Program-made: the position numbers and the translations under genes
Source: Flammeovirgaceae bacterium UBA5008
GTDB taxonomy: Bacteria > Bacteroidota > Bacteroidia > Cytophagales > Cyclobacteriaceae
Direction of reading: 5' to 3'
Assembly: GCA_002398365.1 (NCBI GenBank)
Contig: DGYK01000043.1
Span: 44,626 to 84,373 of the forward strand
DNA: 39,748 nucleotides
Notes under the pieces: model-generated
What the model saw: the letters and a program-made list of their open reading frames with translations, nothing else
What the model was told of the DNA's origin: nothing
Database searches by the model: none
Shown: piece by piece, positions 1 to 9,283 of the stretch
Layout of the letters: each line of letters opens with the position of its first letter
Numbering within the stretch: position 1 is the first letter of the stretch

Positions 1-6
1 TATTGG

Positions 7-3000
7 ATGGCTTTATTGGATTCGAAAAGAAATAACGTGAAAACCGGTAGTACAATAATTGTTTGCATTCTCAGCTTTTGCCTTGGTCTAAAAGCCACGG
101 CTCAGAACAATTCAGTGCTATCCACCGGCACATGGGCGAAAGTATCCGTCTCTGGAGACGGTGTTTATAAAATTAATGCTGATTTTTTACGTAAAGCCGG
201 ATTCAATACAGATCAACTCGATCCGCGCAACATAAAAATTTACAGTGGTTACAACAGTATGCTGCCGCAGTCCAATAGCAAACCGCGTCCTCAAGATTTG
301 GTTGAAACCGCTATCTTCATTTCCGGTGAAAGCGATGGAAAACTAAATGGGGAAGATTTTATTTTATTCTACGCACAGGGACCCGATGCCTATTCTTTCA
401 ATCCCCAACGTCAAATTTTTAAATACGAAAACAATTTATTCACCGATAAAAATTTTTATTATATCACTGTAGGTACTAACTCCGGCAAGCGCATTACGAA
501 CAGTGAAAATGTAAATGGCACTTTTCCTCTCATTCAGCAGTTTGATGATTTTTCTTTCTTTGAATCAGAGAAATACAATATTTTAAAATCAGGACGCCAA
601 TGGTTTGGCGAGCAGTTTGATACCAATACGGAGGCCATTGTGCGATTTGACATTGCCGGAATTGTGCCCAACACAAATGTGCGCTTGATCAGTCATGTCA
701 TGTCGCAGTCCATCAGCGATTGTTCGTTTAAAGTTACCTACAATGCGGTGCCTGCCCTCGATCAACCCGTCAGTGCTATTCCCAATACTCAGTACGGCAT
801 TAAGGGAAGAATAAAAGCAGATACAGTAACCCTTAATTCAACTATCATAAAAGCTGCACTGCAAAACACACAAGACATCAAATATCAGTTTACTCGAGGA
901 ACTACCCCGGGCTTATCTATTGGCTATCTGGATTTCTTGCTTTTCAGCTATAAGCGCCAACTGCAATTGTATGGATCACAAACAGGATTCACTTCGGGCG
1001 AGAGTTTGAATCAGCCAACTTCCACTTTTGTAATTTCATCAGCTGATTCTAAGTCACTCGTTTGGGATATAACCGATCCGGTATCTTCAAAAGTGCAAGC
1101 AGCCTCGCTGGCAGGCACCCAACTTCGATTTTCAACCACAACTGACAATCTCAAAAAATTTATAGTATTCAATCCGGATAAGATTGAATCACCGGTATTG
1201 GAAGGAACGGTTGCCAACCAAAATCTTCAGGCGCTACCGACCACTTCTCTTTTAATCATCACACATCCAATCTTTAAAAGCGAAGCAGAGCGGCTGGCTG
1301 CGCATCGACAATCACACACCGGAATTACCGTTTCGGTCGTAACCACCGAACAAGTTTACAATGAGTTTTCGGCAGGCAAACCTGACTTTACCGCTCTGCG
1401 CGATTTCATTCGGCATCAGTATAAAAAATCAGGCTCCCAACTTCAGAATGTGCTGCTCTTTGGGCGCGGATCATACGACTATCAAAATCGGGTTTTGGGC
1501 AATACCAATTACGTGCCCATCTATGAATCGGTCAACTCGTTAAGCCCACTGGAGACGTATTCATCGGATGATTATTTCGTATTCCTGGAAGATCACGAAG
1601 GCACTTGGGAAGAAAACCCTGCTGTGAACAGTACCATCGATATTGGTATTGGCAGGCTGCCGGTAAAAAAAATAGAAGAAGCTAAAGTGATTGTCGACAA
1701 ATTGATTCAATACGACACCGATCCAAAAGCAAAAGGTGCCTGGAGAAAAAATATTTTGTTCGTTGCCGATGACGGTAATGGCGTGCTGCATCAATCGCAA
1801 GCCGATGCGTTGGCTACTACCATTGATCAAATCTATGGTTCGTTTGAAGCTCGCAGAATGTTCCTTGGTTCTTATCCGCAAATCACCAATCCTTCCGGCC
1901 AGTATAGCCCCGAGGCGACCAAAGCGTTGAATATGGCTATTCAAGACGGGTATGGGATTGTTAATTATACAGGACATGGATCTGAAAAGATTTGGATGCA
2001 AGAACAAGTGCTAACCGAAACCACTGTTTTAGAATCCACCAACGGGCCACGCTATCCGCTCTTTGTTACAGCTACTTGTGAGTTTGGAAGAAATGACGAC
2101 CCGTTCATCACGTCTACAGCAGAACGGATTTTAACAACACCCAAAGGAGGAGGCATTGGTTTGGTATCAACTGCTCGCCCGGTGAATTCGTTCACCAATT
2201 TCAATCTTAATAATGCCTTTTATAATGCTTTATTTAAGCAAGTCAATGGTCGCTACCGCGATTTGGGAAGTGTCTTTAAGGATACCAAAAACAACAGCAT
2301 ATTCGGAACGGCTAATCGCAATTTTACCTTACTAGGAGATCCTTCACTCAATCTATTTGGCGAAGTGCAAAATGTGGTGATTAAAAGTATTACCACATCC
2401 AATAATGCAAGCAACCTTCAGCCGCTTGCCGAGATTACATTGACAGGAGAAGTACAGAAAAATGAAACTGTTTCTTCTTCCTTTACGGGAAATGTAAATG
2501 TGGTTTTACTCGATCAGCCCCAAAACCTTACAACCGTTGACGATCCGGAGGAAAATGCGAATCCGCCCGCACCGGCCTATGCTTATCAAGAAAGATCCAA
2601 CAAACTTTTTGATGGCAATGCAACAGTGACCAATGGCGCGTTTCAAATAAAATTCACACTTACTAAAAACATAAATGTGTTACCCGGAAAAGGTAAGTTC
2701 AGTTTTTATGCGAAGTCAAAAGAGGATGAAAACGCACTTGGCTTTTCAACTTCATTCAACGTGGGCGGCCCTGAAGCACCTGCAGGAACGGATACAACAC
2801 CTCCTGAAGTTCGCTTATTTCTGGGCGACACTACGTTTATTGCCGGGGGAATCGCGGCTGCTAATACTAAATTAGTTGCCATACTAAATGATGTAAGCGG
2901 GATAAATATTTCATCCATTGATCCTCAACATTCATTGAAGGCAGTACTTGATGGAACCCAAGAGTTTATCGTTAACAATTACTATCAAACATTTAACGAC

Positions 3001-3450
3001 AATACAACTAAAGGTCTGGTCATCTTTCCGATTACTGGTCTGGCGAAGGGCAAACACACATTGTCTTTGTCCACTTCGGATAGCTATAATAATCGAATCC
3101 AAAAGCAAGTTGATTTTGTGGTGAGTGAGGGTAATGGCATAGAAGTGAATCAACTCGCCAACTATCCCAATCCGGTCGATTCTAAAACAAATTTCTGGTT
3201 TACACACAACCGCCCCGGAGAAGATCTGGAGGCAACGCTTGTCATTTACAATCTGGCCGGTCAAGTGGTACTGAGTCAGAACTACACCATTTCTGAAAGT
3301 CAATATTTGGTTACATTGCCTGAATGGGAGATTGATAATGCTGAAGGAAGAAAACCCGGCCCCGGATTATACATTGCACGCCTATTTGTTCGTTCCTTGC
3401 TGGATGGCTCAAATAATGAGAAAAATGCCAAGTTTATTTTAACGAATTAG
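7..3450 (+). CDS. porU: Type IX secretion system sortase PorU
   Basis: PorU is the cell-surface cysteine peptidase of the T9SS. It removes the C-terminal sorting signal of cargo and attaches cargo to the surface. The protein is 1147 aa, close to the usual PorU length. Residues 1 to about 33 look like a signal peptide (hydrophobic stretch ending in TAQ). A gingipain-type C25 peptidase core is in the middle: the catalytic His is H657 in YTGHGSEKIW and the nucleophile is C691 in ATCEFGRNDD. The last ~90 residues form a T9SS C-terminal-domain-like sandwich (NYPNPVDSKTNFWF), which PorU proteins keep. porV follows after 26 bp, a conserved arrangement that supports the call. The frame is open to the first base of the window, so the start could lie further upstream, but the ATG chosen leaves a normal signal peptide. 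Confidence 0.93.
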   Translation: MALLDSKRNNVKTGSTIIVCILSFCLGLKATAQNNSVLSTGTWAKVSVSGDGVYKINADFLRKAGFNTDQLDPRNIKIYSGYNSMLPQSNSKPRPQDLVETAIFISGESDGKLNGEDFILFYAQGPDAYSFNPQRQIFKYENNLFTDKNFYYITVGTNSGKRITNSENVNGTFPLIQQFDDFSFFESEKYNILKSGRQWFGEQFDTNTEAIVRFDIAGIVPNTNVRLISHVMSQSISDCSFKVTYNAVPALDQPVSAIPNTQYGIKGRIKADTVTLNSTIIKAALQNTQDIKYQFTRGTTPGLSIGYLDFLLFSYKRQLQLYGSQTGFTSGESLNQPTSTFVISSADSKSLVWDITDPVSSKVQAASLAGTQLRFSTTTDNLKKFIVFNPDKIESPVLEGTVANQNLQALPTTSLLIITHPIFKSEAERLAAHRQSHTGITVSVVTTEQVYNEFSAGKPDFTALRDFIRHQYKKSGSQLQNVLLFGRGSYDYQNRVLGNTNYVPIYESVNSLSPLETYSSDDYFVFLEDHEGTWEENPAVNSTIDIGIGRLPVKKIEEAKVIVDKLIQYDTDPKAKGAWRKNILFVADDGNGVLHQSQADALATTIDQIYGSFEARRMFLGSYPQITNPSGQYSPEATKALNMAIQDGYGIVNYTGHGSEKIWMQEQVLTETTVLESTNGPRYPLFVTATCEFGRNDDPFITSTAERILTTPKGGGIGLVSTARPVNSFTNFNLNNAFYNALFKQVNGRYRDLGSVFKDTKNNSIFGTANRNFTLLGDPSLNLFGEVQNVVIKSITTSNNASNLQPLAEITLTGEVQKNETVSSSFTGNVNVVLLDQPQNLTTVDDPEENANPPAPAYAYQERSNKLFDGNATVTNGAFQIKFTLTKNINVLPGKGKFSFYAKSKEDENALGFSTSFNVGGPEAPAGTDTTPPEVRLFLGDTTFIAGGIAAANTKLVAILNDVSGINISSIDPQHSLKAVLDGTQEFIVNNYYQTFNDNTTKGLVIFPITGLAKGKHTLSLSTSDSYNNRIQKQVDFVVSEGNGIEVNQLANYPNPVDSKTNFWFTHNRPGEDLEATLVIYNLAGQVVLSQNYTISESQYLVTLPEWEIDNAEGRKPGPGLYIARLFVRSLLDGSNNEKNAKFILTN

Positions 3451-3476
3451 TTACCTTTAAAGCGAGAATACTCAGT

Positions 3477-4643
3477 ATGAACAAGTTACGATTTTTGGTA
3501 TTGATCTCTTCTGCTATCGGCAGTTTTGCAGCATATAGCCAACCTAATGGTGGCGGTGGAGTCATCATCGGGCAAGACCTAAATAATAAAAGCATAACCA
3601 CCGCGGTACCCTTTTTGGGAATAACTCCAGATTCCCGTGCAGCCGGTATGGGCGATGCGGGCGTAGCCACTTCACCTGATGCTAATTCTGCCTATTGGAA
3701 TGCCGCTAAACTGGCTTTCATCGATCAAGGTTATGGCGGATCGCTTTCCTACACTCCTTGGTTAGGAAAGATCATCAACGATATGCGTTTGGTGCACTTG
3801 TCAGGTTTCTACAAAATCAACCGCGAAGAAACGGTAGGAGCCAGTTTGAAGTATTTTGATTTGGGCGACATAGAATTGCGTGATGTGAATAACAATCCAA
3901 ACGGTCGCTACAATCCTCGTGAGATGGCTTTTGACGTGACTTACTCTCGTCTATTGACCGATCACTTCAGCATTGGTGGATCATTGCGATATATTTATTC
4001 CAACTTGGTTGGTTCATTTCAAGGTTCAGATGCCGGGTCAGCTCATTCTGTAGCTGTGGATCTAGGAGTGTTTTATACGAAACCCTTTGAATCAAAAAAT
4101 GCCACTCTTTCATTAGGTGCAGCCATCAATAATATTGGAGCAAAAGTTTCTTATACCGATCCCAACAACTCAGATTTCATCCCTACCAACTTACGTTTAG
4201 GAGCTGCTTATAAAATGGATCTCAATCCGCTGAACAGCTTAACATTTGCGTTGGATTTCAATAAACTGATGGTTCCCAGCCCATCCGGAGTGGTTGGCAG
4301 CAGTCGCAAAAAGCCATTATTGGAAGGAATCTTTGGTTCATTTTCTGATGCGCCAGGTGGTTTCAGCGAAGAGCTCTCTGAGATTACTATTTCCAGCGGA
4401 ATCGAATATTGGTATAACAACACTTTCGCGGGCCGTTTAGGCTATTTTTATGAAGACCAATCCAAAGGGAACAGAAAGTATTTAACTGCAGGTGTTGGTT
4501 TTAAATATGACAAGTTTGTGCTGGATATAGCTTATATGATTCCTACCAACAAGCGTGAAAATGCGCTGGCAGAAACCATCCGCTTTAGCATCATGTATGT
4601 CTTCCCTACCAAGGCCAAAGAGGAAGAATCTGTAACCGATTAA
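3477..4643 (+). CDS. porV: Type IX secretion system outer-membrane protein PorV
   Basis: PorV (LptO) is an outer-membrane beta-barrel that carries T9SS cargo from the translocon to the PorU sortase complex. The 388-aa protein has a signal peptide (about 1-22, ending AAYSQ). It also has the family hallmark segment SRAAGMGDAGVATSPDANS, followed by YWNAAKLAF near residues 50-80, which is typical of FadL/PorV-type barrels. The rest alternates aromatic/hydrophobic beta strands and loops and ends in a strand rich in aromatic residues. It follows porU by 26 bp and precedes the M16 gene by 3 bp, so the three genes are probably cotranscribed. The family and the porU-porV adjacency together make this a firm call. 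Confidence 0.93.
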   Translation: MNKLRFLVLISSAIGSFAAYSQPNGGGGVIIGQDLNNKSITTAVPFLGITPDSRAAGMGDAGVATSPDANSAYWNAAKLAFIDQGYGGSLSYTPWLGKIINDMRLVHLSGFYKINREETVGASLKYFDLGDIELRDVNNNPNGRYNPREMAFDVTYSRLLTDHFSIGGSLRYIYSNLVGSFQGSDAGSAHSVAVDLGVFYTKPFESKNATLSLGAAINNIGAKVSYTDPNNSDFIPTNLRLGAAYKMDLNPLNSLTFALDFNKLMVPSPSGVVGSSRKKPLLEGIFGSFSDAPGGFSEELSEITISSGIEYWYNNTFAGRLGYFYEDQSKGNRKYLTAGVGFKYDKFVLDIAYMIPTNKRENALAETIRFSIMYVFPTKAKEEESVTD

Positions 4644-4646
4644 TTC

Positions 4647-5906
4647 GTGCTCGACAGAAAAAGCCCTCCTCCTTTCGCAAAAGAATTTTCTTTTGACTTA
4701 CCCTATCCTATTCGGCTGCAAGTTGGAAATGGAATTAACCTGTTTTGGGTAAAAGGATCCAAAGACATCGTCAAACTCGATTTTATTTTTCAAGCTGGTA
4801 AATGGTATGAGCCCAAGCCGGGCATTGCCTATTTTACGGCTCATATGTTAGAAAAGGGAACGGCTAATTATTCATCTGCTCAAATTTCTGAAATCATCGA
4901 TTACCACGGGGCGCAACTTGAAATTTCTGCCGGTGCGGATTTCGTTTCAATTTCGTTATACAGCCTCTCAAAAAATTTGAGATTGGTTCTTCCCTTGTTG
5001 ATGGAGCTTCTTCAATCGCCCGTTTTCCCGTCAGATGAATTAAATCTGCTTTTATCCATCTATGAACAAAATCTGAAGGTCAATCACCAAAAGACGAACT
5101 TTGTAGCAGGGAAGCTATTGGCCAAGAATATTTTCGGAGCACAACATCCGTATGGAAAGTCGGCTGAAGAAAGTGATTTGAAGAATATCTCCCGCGAAGA
5201 TTTAATGCACTACCACACGGAGCGATTTGTTCCGTTCTCCATCTTCTTAACAGGCGATTTATCCAATGAAGAAATGGTCTGGCTTGAGCAGTCACTCGCG
5301 CCACTCAATTCTTCTAGCAGAAATGAACCGAATTCAAAACCCGTAGAATCTGTTGACGCTAAAAAGGTCGCTGTAAAAAAAGAAGGAAGTGTGCAGGCTT
5401 CACTGCGCATGGGTAAAATATCAATTACCAGGGCAGACAATGATTATGCTGGTTTCTTGTTGCTAAATCACATCTTAGGCGGATACTTTGGCTCACGCCT
5501 GATGAAAAACATTCGTGAGGAAAAAGGGCTTACGTACGGAATTTATTCTTCGTTGTCGCCTAATCTGCATCATTCATCGTTTTCAATTGGAGCGGATGTC
5601 AACATTGACAAATGCGATGAGACAATTCGTGAAATTGGAAATGAGCTGACGCGGTTGCAAAACGAATTGATTTCGGAAGAAGAATTAGTAGTAGCCAAGA
5701 ATCATTTTTTAGGAAGCTTGCAACTGGAAGTTTCGAATCCGTTCTCAGTAACAGAAAAGTTAAAGACAATTCACTTGTTTGATTTGCCGTCTGATTTTTA
5801 TGTGCACCTTTTTAATCGTATCGGGAAAACGCAAGCCAAAGATTTACAGATAATGGCTCAAAAGCACTTTATGTTAGAGGATTTCTTTACCGTGCAGGTG
5901 GGCTAG
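4647..5906 (+). CDS. M16 family peptidase homologue lacking the zinc motif
   Basis: This is a 419-aa protein with the two half-domains of M16B (mitochondrial processing peptidase/PqqL-like) proteins. Active members carry HxxEH near residue 65. Here the corresponding stretch is GIAYFTAHMLEKGT (residues 59-72), which aligns best with the non-catalytic subunit pattern GLAxLTAxLLxEGT, so zinc binding is probably lost. The second half keeps the substrate-pocket signature GGYFGSRLMKNIREEKGLTYG. No signal peptide is evident. The start is a GTG 3 bp after the porV stop, consistent with translational coupling. M16B enzymes often work as an active/inactive pair, but no active partner is in this window. 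A role in processing T9SS-related proteins would be guesswork from position only. The 3' end overlaps the convergent gene by 4 bp. Confidence 0.85.
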   Translation: MLDRKSPPPFAKEFSFDLPYPIRLQVGNGINLFWVKGSKDIVKLDFIFQAGKWYEPKPGIAYFTAHMLEKGTANYSSAQISEIIDYHGAQLEISAGADFVSISLYSLSKNLRLVLPLLMELLQSPVFPSDELNLLLSIYEQNLKVNHQKTNFVAGKLLAKNIFGAQHPYGKSAEESDLKNISREDLMHYHTERFVPFSIFLTGDLSNEEMVWLEQSLAPLNSSSRNEPNSKPVESVDAKKVAVKKEGSVQASLRMGKISITRADNDYAGFLLLNHILGGYFGSRLMKNIREEKGLTYGIYSSLSPNLHHSSFSIGADVNIDKCDETIREIGNELTRLQNELISEEELVVAKNHFLGSLQLEVSNPFSVTEKLKTIHLFDLPSDFYVHLFNRIGKTQAKDLQIMAQKHFMLEDFFTVQVG

Positions 5907-6646
5907 TTTTTCCTGACTGTGACGTTCGTGTTGTCAATTTTACTCAACTCTTTTAATGAACCGCTTTTATAGAGCGTTTCCATTTCAGCTATAGGCTTAG
6001 TTTCCTTTGGCACATAATTGATGTAATCACTAAAACGTATGCCATCTACCACACGGGGATTTATCGATTTACGAAAACGACAATCGGCTTTGCCATCCTC
6101 TTGAAATGAGTAGGCCAAGTACCCAATCGTGTAATCGGATTGATCAATCCAATAGATAAAAGTGTCTTCAAAATCTTCTCCTCCTCCTTCCTGCTGAAAG
6201 GTAATCTCGATTTTATAGTAGGGTTTACCTTCCAATTCCGTTTCTCCTAACCATTTTTTCTTGACTGATGGATCATTTAAACCATACGGCAACAGAGCGA
6301 AATACAATACCGAATTAACAGAAGCAGTGTATTTTACTTTCATTGTATCAGGCACTTCTACCAATGAGTCGTTGATCATTCTGCGAAAGCCATCGTTGGT
6401 AACAAAATCGTGAACTAGTTGTGTGGAATCTTTATCATTTATAAATATGCGCTCATAGGAGAATCTTCCTCCGTTGCGATTCGCTACATAATGCCGTCCT
6501 CTAAAATCAAATTCAATAGTTGAATTCAAATACAAATCACCACCGGCTGCCGCAATCGCCTTGTCAACAATTTGTTGCGGATCATTTTGGCTACAACGAA
6601 TTAACAAAGCGGAACCAAAAAGAATAGCAATAAAAGATTTTTTCAT
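5903..6646 (-). CDS. Probable lipoprotein, DUF6503-like
   Basis: A 247-aa protein beginning with a basic, then hydrophobic N-terminus (MKKSFIAILFGSALLIRCSQ). This looks like a lipoprotein signal with Cys19, although the Arg just before the Cys is unusual for a lipobox. The body begins with the pattern PQQIVDKAIAAAGGDLYLNS and continues with many beta-strand-like segments (FDFRGRHY, FEDTFIYWIDQSDYTIGYLAYS). I recognise this as resembling the DUF6503 family of Bacteroidota, which has no assigned biochemical function. It may fold as a LolA/LolB-like half-barrel that holds a lipid, but that is inference from overall pattern. It lies 13 bp downstream of the arginase-family gene on the same strand, so the two are probably cotranscribed. 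Confidence 0.65.
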   Translation of the reverse strand: MKKSFIAILFGSALLIRCSQNDPQQIVDKAIAAAGGDLYLNSTIEFDFRGRHYVANRNGGRFSYERIFINDKDSTQLVHDFVTNDGFRRMINDSLVEVPDTMKVKYTASVNSVLYFALLPYGLNDPSVKKKWLGETELEGKPYYKIEITFQQEGGGEDFEDTFIYWIDQSDYTIGYLAYSFQEDGKADCRFRKSINPRVVDGIRFSDYINYVPKETKPIAEMETLYKSGSLKELSKIDNTNVTVRKN

Positions 6647-6659
6647 TTCTTAATATTTA

Positions 6660-7820
6660 TCAAACAATTTTAGCCAGTGCATGAATGTATCGTTCTGGCA
6701 ACTCGCCTTTAGAGGCAATTAAATAATCGTTATAGCTGCATGGCACCATGGTGTTGCGCAAGTAGCGTGCCCCCGGCTTGTGGTGTGTAATTTCCATCCA
6801 CCACTTTTCGGTCACTTTACTTTTGTAGAACGTGATAATTTCCGGCTCGGTGGGCATAGATACCACATACTTTAAAAAATCATTGCTCTTAAAACTGGAT
6901 TCTCCTTTGCGATGATAGTAGCCCTCAATAAAATACCAAATCATGGTAGCTACAACCGATGCAGTTTTTTTATGCGCATCATCAAAAGCAGGGTTGTATT
7001 CAAAAAAACCTGCCGAACTTAGTTTCTCATTCATACCTGCATACCAACAAAGTTGGCAAGCCTCCTCGCCTGTCAGGCCAAATGGTTGTGCATTGGCATT
7101 GCCGGGTGCATCTGCAGATTTAATGGCTGTAATATCAAACGAAAGTAAATCAGCATTGCGGATGGCTGGTTCCATTTCAGTTAGATTCGTGCGCATCTGC
7201 CCGATTCGGAATGCTTCAAAATAAAGTTTTTCCAAAATAGCGGAAGCAAGGGGATCAATAAGATATGTTTGATGGGCCAGATGTGTATAGCTGAGCAAGT
7301 AATTGGGCTCATGCAAAAGAATCTTGTGAATGTGTTGCTTGGCCGGTGGATTCTCTTTCGCATCTTCTAAATCTAAAAAGGCATCGATGTTGAGCAGACT
7401 GATCAACTTCTCCATTTCCTCGTAGCCGCGATATTGTCCGTAGTCCAGATCGTGTGAGCCCCCCAATAAAATCGGCATCACATTATTCTCTAGCAATATG
7501 CGACAGACTTCGCTGATGCGCACATAGGTCTCATCTAAATCAATGCCCGTGTTTAAGTTGCCCAAATCAATAATGCGATAGCTACCGGTTCCTTTTTTTA
7601 GGCGGTACAGCTTCTTACGAATTTCATCCGGAGCCAGTGCGGAACCCACATTATTAGAGGCTCCCCGTTCTTCCTGAATTCCAAAAATGGCAATATGTGC
7701 GCCCGTCAGTTCGGGCATCTTCTCACCATATACTTTTATGTTTTTAAAGAAAGAGTTGGAAGGGTACGAATCGGAATAGATCGATTCGGCAACGGGTGAA
7801 AAGAGAATGGTTAGGTCCAT
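6660..7820 (-). CDS. Arginase/formimidoylglutamase-family (ureohydrolase) protein
   Basis: A 386-aa member of the ureohydrolase superfamily, whose members use a binuclear Mn site to hydrolyse guanidino or formimidoyl groups. Bacteroidota proteins of this type are usually called formimidoylglutamase. The family landmarks are present but altered. H123 lies in LLGGSHDLDYG (family GGDHS). D146 and D150 lie in NIDAFLDLEDA (family DAHxD, with Phe148 replacing the His ligand). D229 lies in LLSFDITAIKSADAPG (family SFDxDxxDP, with Thr231 replacing the second Asp). Four of six expected metal ligands therefore remain, so catalytic type is uncertain. No other hut genes are adjacent. It has its own promoter candidate and heads a two-gene unit with the DUF6503-like gene. 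Confidence 0.75.
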   Translation of the reverse strand: MDLTILFSPVAESIYSDSYPSNSFFKNIKVYGEKMPELTGAHIAIFGIQEERGASNNVGSALAPDEIRKKLYRLKKGTGSYRIIDLGNLNTGIDLDETYVRISEVCRILLENNVMPILLGGSHDLDYGQYRGYEEMEKLISLLNIDAFLDLEDAKENPPAKQHIHKILLHEPNYLLSYTHLAHQTYLIDPLASAILEKLYFEAFRIGQMRTNLTEMEPAIRNADLLSFDITAIKSADAPGNANAQPFGLTGEEACQLCWYAGMNEKLSSAGFFEYNPAFDDAHKKTASVVATMIWYFIEGYYHRKGESSFKSNDFLKYVVSMPTEPEIITFYKSKVTEKWWMEITHHKPGARYLRNTMVPCSYNDYLIASKGELPERYIHALAKIV

Positions 7821-7837
7821 AGTTTTGTTGGCGTGAA

Positions 7838-7869
7838 CAAAACTATCCTATAAAAAGGGAATTGACAAC
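7838..7869 (-). promoter_or_regulatory. Promoter for the arginase-family gene
   Basis: On the minus strand a GTTG (-33-like, 7866-7869) is followed after 20 nt by TAGTTTTG (7838-7845), a perfect match to the Bacteroidota -7 consensus TAnnTTTG. Predicted transcription starts near 7831, about 10 nt before the ATG, so the leader would be very short. Confidence 0.55.
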
Positions 7870-7892
7870 CCACCACAACAAGATGTCAATTC
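7859..7892. promoter_or_regulatory. Perfect 9-bp inverted repeat, operator candidate
   Basis: GAATTGACA (7859-7867) and TGTCAATTC (7884-7892) are perfect inverted repeats separated by 16 bp. The proximal arm overlaps the -33-like element of the arginase-family promoter. It therefore lies upstream of the predicted transcript and is better explained as a protein-binding DNA site than as an RNA hairpin. Confidence 0.45.
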
Positions 7893-7918
7893 AGTCCTTA
7901 ACATTAATATCAGGAAAC

Positions 7919-7948
7919 AAAAAAGCCCTCCATACGAAGGGCTTTTTT
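7919..7948 (-). terminator. Intrinsic terminator after nqrF
   Basis: An 11-bp perfect stem (7919-7929 with 7938-7948) is built on GCCCT/AGGGC, with an 8-nt loop and flanking A and T runs on both sides. It ends the nqrF transcript 20 bp past the stop codon and could work in both directions. Confidence 0.85.
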
Positions 7949-7968
7949 CATTCGATGATTTGAAAGTA

Positions 7969-9264
7969 TTAACCTCCGAAATCGTCAAAGCGAACGTTTT
8001 CTTTTGGAATACCCATATCGTCCAGCATTTTTAGAACGGCTGCGTTCATCAATGGAGGTCCGCACAAGTAATACTCTACATCTTCCGGTGCCGGATGGTT
8101 GGCCAGATAATTATCATACAAGCATTTGTGAATAAAGCCTACATAACCATCTGCCTCACGATCATCCAAACTCTTCTTCACTTTCCAATTATCTTCCGGA
8201 AGTGGTTCTGACAATCCGATGTGGAAATTGAAGTTCGGGAATTCTTTTTCGATTTTACGGAAGTGATCTACGTAGAACAATTCTTTTTTCGAGCGGCCAC
8301 CATACCAGTACGATACTTTGCGATTGGTCTTTTCCGTATGGAATAAGTGGAAGATTTGCGCACGCAATGGAGCCATACCGGCACCACCACCGATGTACAC
8401 CATCTCGCGTTGGGTTTTATTGATGTGGAATTCCCCGTAAGGGCCTGAAATAGTTACTTTATCGCCTGGCTTGCGCGAGAATACATACGAAGAACAAATA
8501 CCCGGATTCACATCCATCCACTTGTTATTGGCACGATCCCATGGAGGAGTAGCGATACGAATGTTCAACATTACAATATTTCCTTCGGCAGGGTGGTTGG
8601 CCATTGAATACGCACGGAAGATGGGCTCATCATTTTTCATTTTGAGATCCCACAACTTGAACTTATCCCAATCTGATTTGAATACATCCGGGTTGCTGTG
8701 ACCTAATTCCGGATGAGGCGTGATGTCCATCGATTTAAAATCTACTTTTAAGGCAGGCACATCGATTTGGATATAACCACCTGCTTCGAAATTCAACGTT
8801 TCACCGGGAGGAAGTTTTACAACAAACTCCTTAATGAATGTGGATACGTTTTTATTAGAAACTACTTCGCATTCCCATTTCTTGATACCGAAGATTTCTT
8901 CCGGAATGCGAATGTTTAAATCTTGCTTAACCTTTACCTGGCAGCCCAAGCGCACGTGATCTTTTTGCTCGGCACGGGAAAGGTGGCCCACCTCTGTTGG
9001 CAACACATCGCCACCACCGGATTCTACCACGCATTTGCACATCGCACAAGTACCACCACCACCACAGGCAGAAGGCAAAAATATTTTTTCGTTGGCCAAG
9101 GTGCTCAACAGAGAACTTCCCGCAGAAACGGTGATGGTTTTCTCTCCATTAATGACAATTTTAACCGGGCCGGACTGAACCAACTGCTTTTGCGCAAAGA
9201 TGAGAAGCGCCACTAGAAGGAGAATTATAGCTGTAAAGGCTACAATGGAGGTAATCGCTAACAT
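7969..9264 (-). CDS. nqrF: Na+-translocating NADH:quinone reductase subunit F
   Basis: NqrF is the NADH-oxidising, FAD- and 2Fe-2S-carrying subunit of the Na+-pumping NADH:quinone oxidoreductase in the inner membrane. In the 431-aa protein, residues 2-25 are one transmembrane helix. A ferredoxin domain follows, with cluster ligands C67, C73, C76 and C108 (ACGGGGTCAMC and RLGCQ). Next is a ferredoxin-reductase module with the flavin motif RAYSMANHP, a GGGAGMAPLRAQ nucleotide-binding loop and a C-terminal YYLCGPPLMN NADH motif ending FDDFGG. Length and domain order are normal for NqrF. The other five subunits are not in this window. Its own promoter and terminator bracket the gene, so it appears to be transcribed alone. 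Confidence 0.95.
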   Translation of the reverse strand: MLAITSIVAFTAIILLLVALLIFAQKQLVQSGPVKIVINGEKTITVSAGSSLLSTLANEKIFLPSACGGGGTCAMCKCVVESGGGDVLPTEVGHLSRAEQKDHVRLGCQVKVKQDLNIRIPEEIFGIKKWECEVVSNKNVSTFIKEFVVKLPPGETLNFEAGGYIQIDVPALKVDFKSMDITPHPELGHSNPDVFKSDWDKFKLWDLKMKNDEPIFRAYSMANHPAEGNIVMLNIRIATPPWDRANNKWMDVNPGICSSYVFSRKPGDKVTISGPYGEFHINKTQREMVYIGGGAGMAPLRAQIFHLFHTEKTNRKVSYWYGGRSKKELFYVDHFRKIEKEFPNFNFHIGLSEPLPEDNWKVKKSLDDREADGYVGFIHKCLYDNYLANHPAPEDVEYYLCGPPLMNAAVLKMLDDMGIPKENVRFDDFGG

Positions 9265-9283
9265 AGGCTGTATTTAAAGTCTA

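Noticed and set aside
1561..2007. 148-aa minus-strand frame inside porU
   Set aside because: It lies fully within the catalytic domain of porU, with no recognisable domain or start context.
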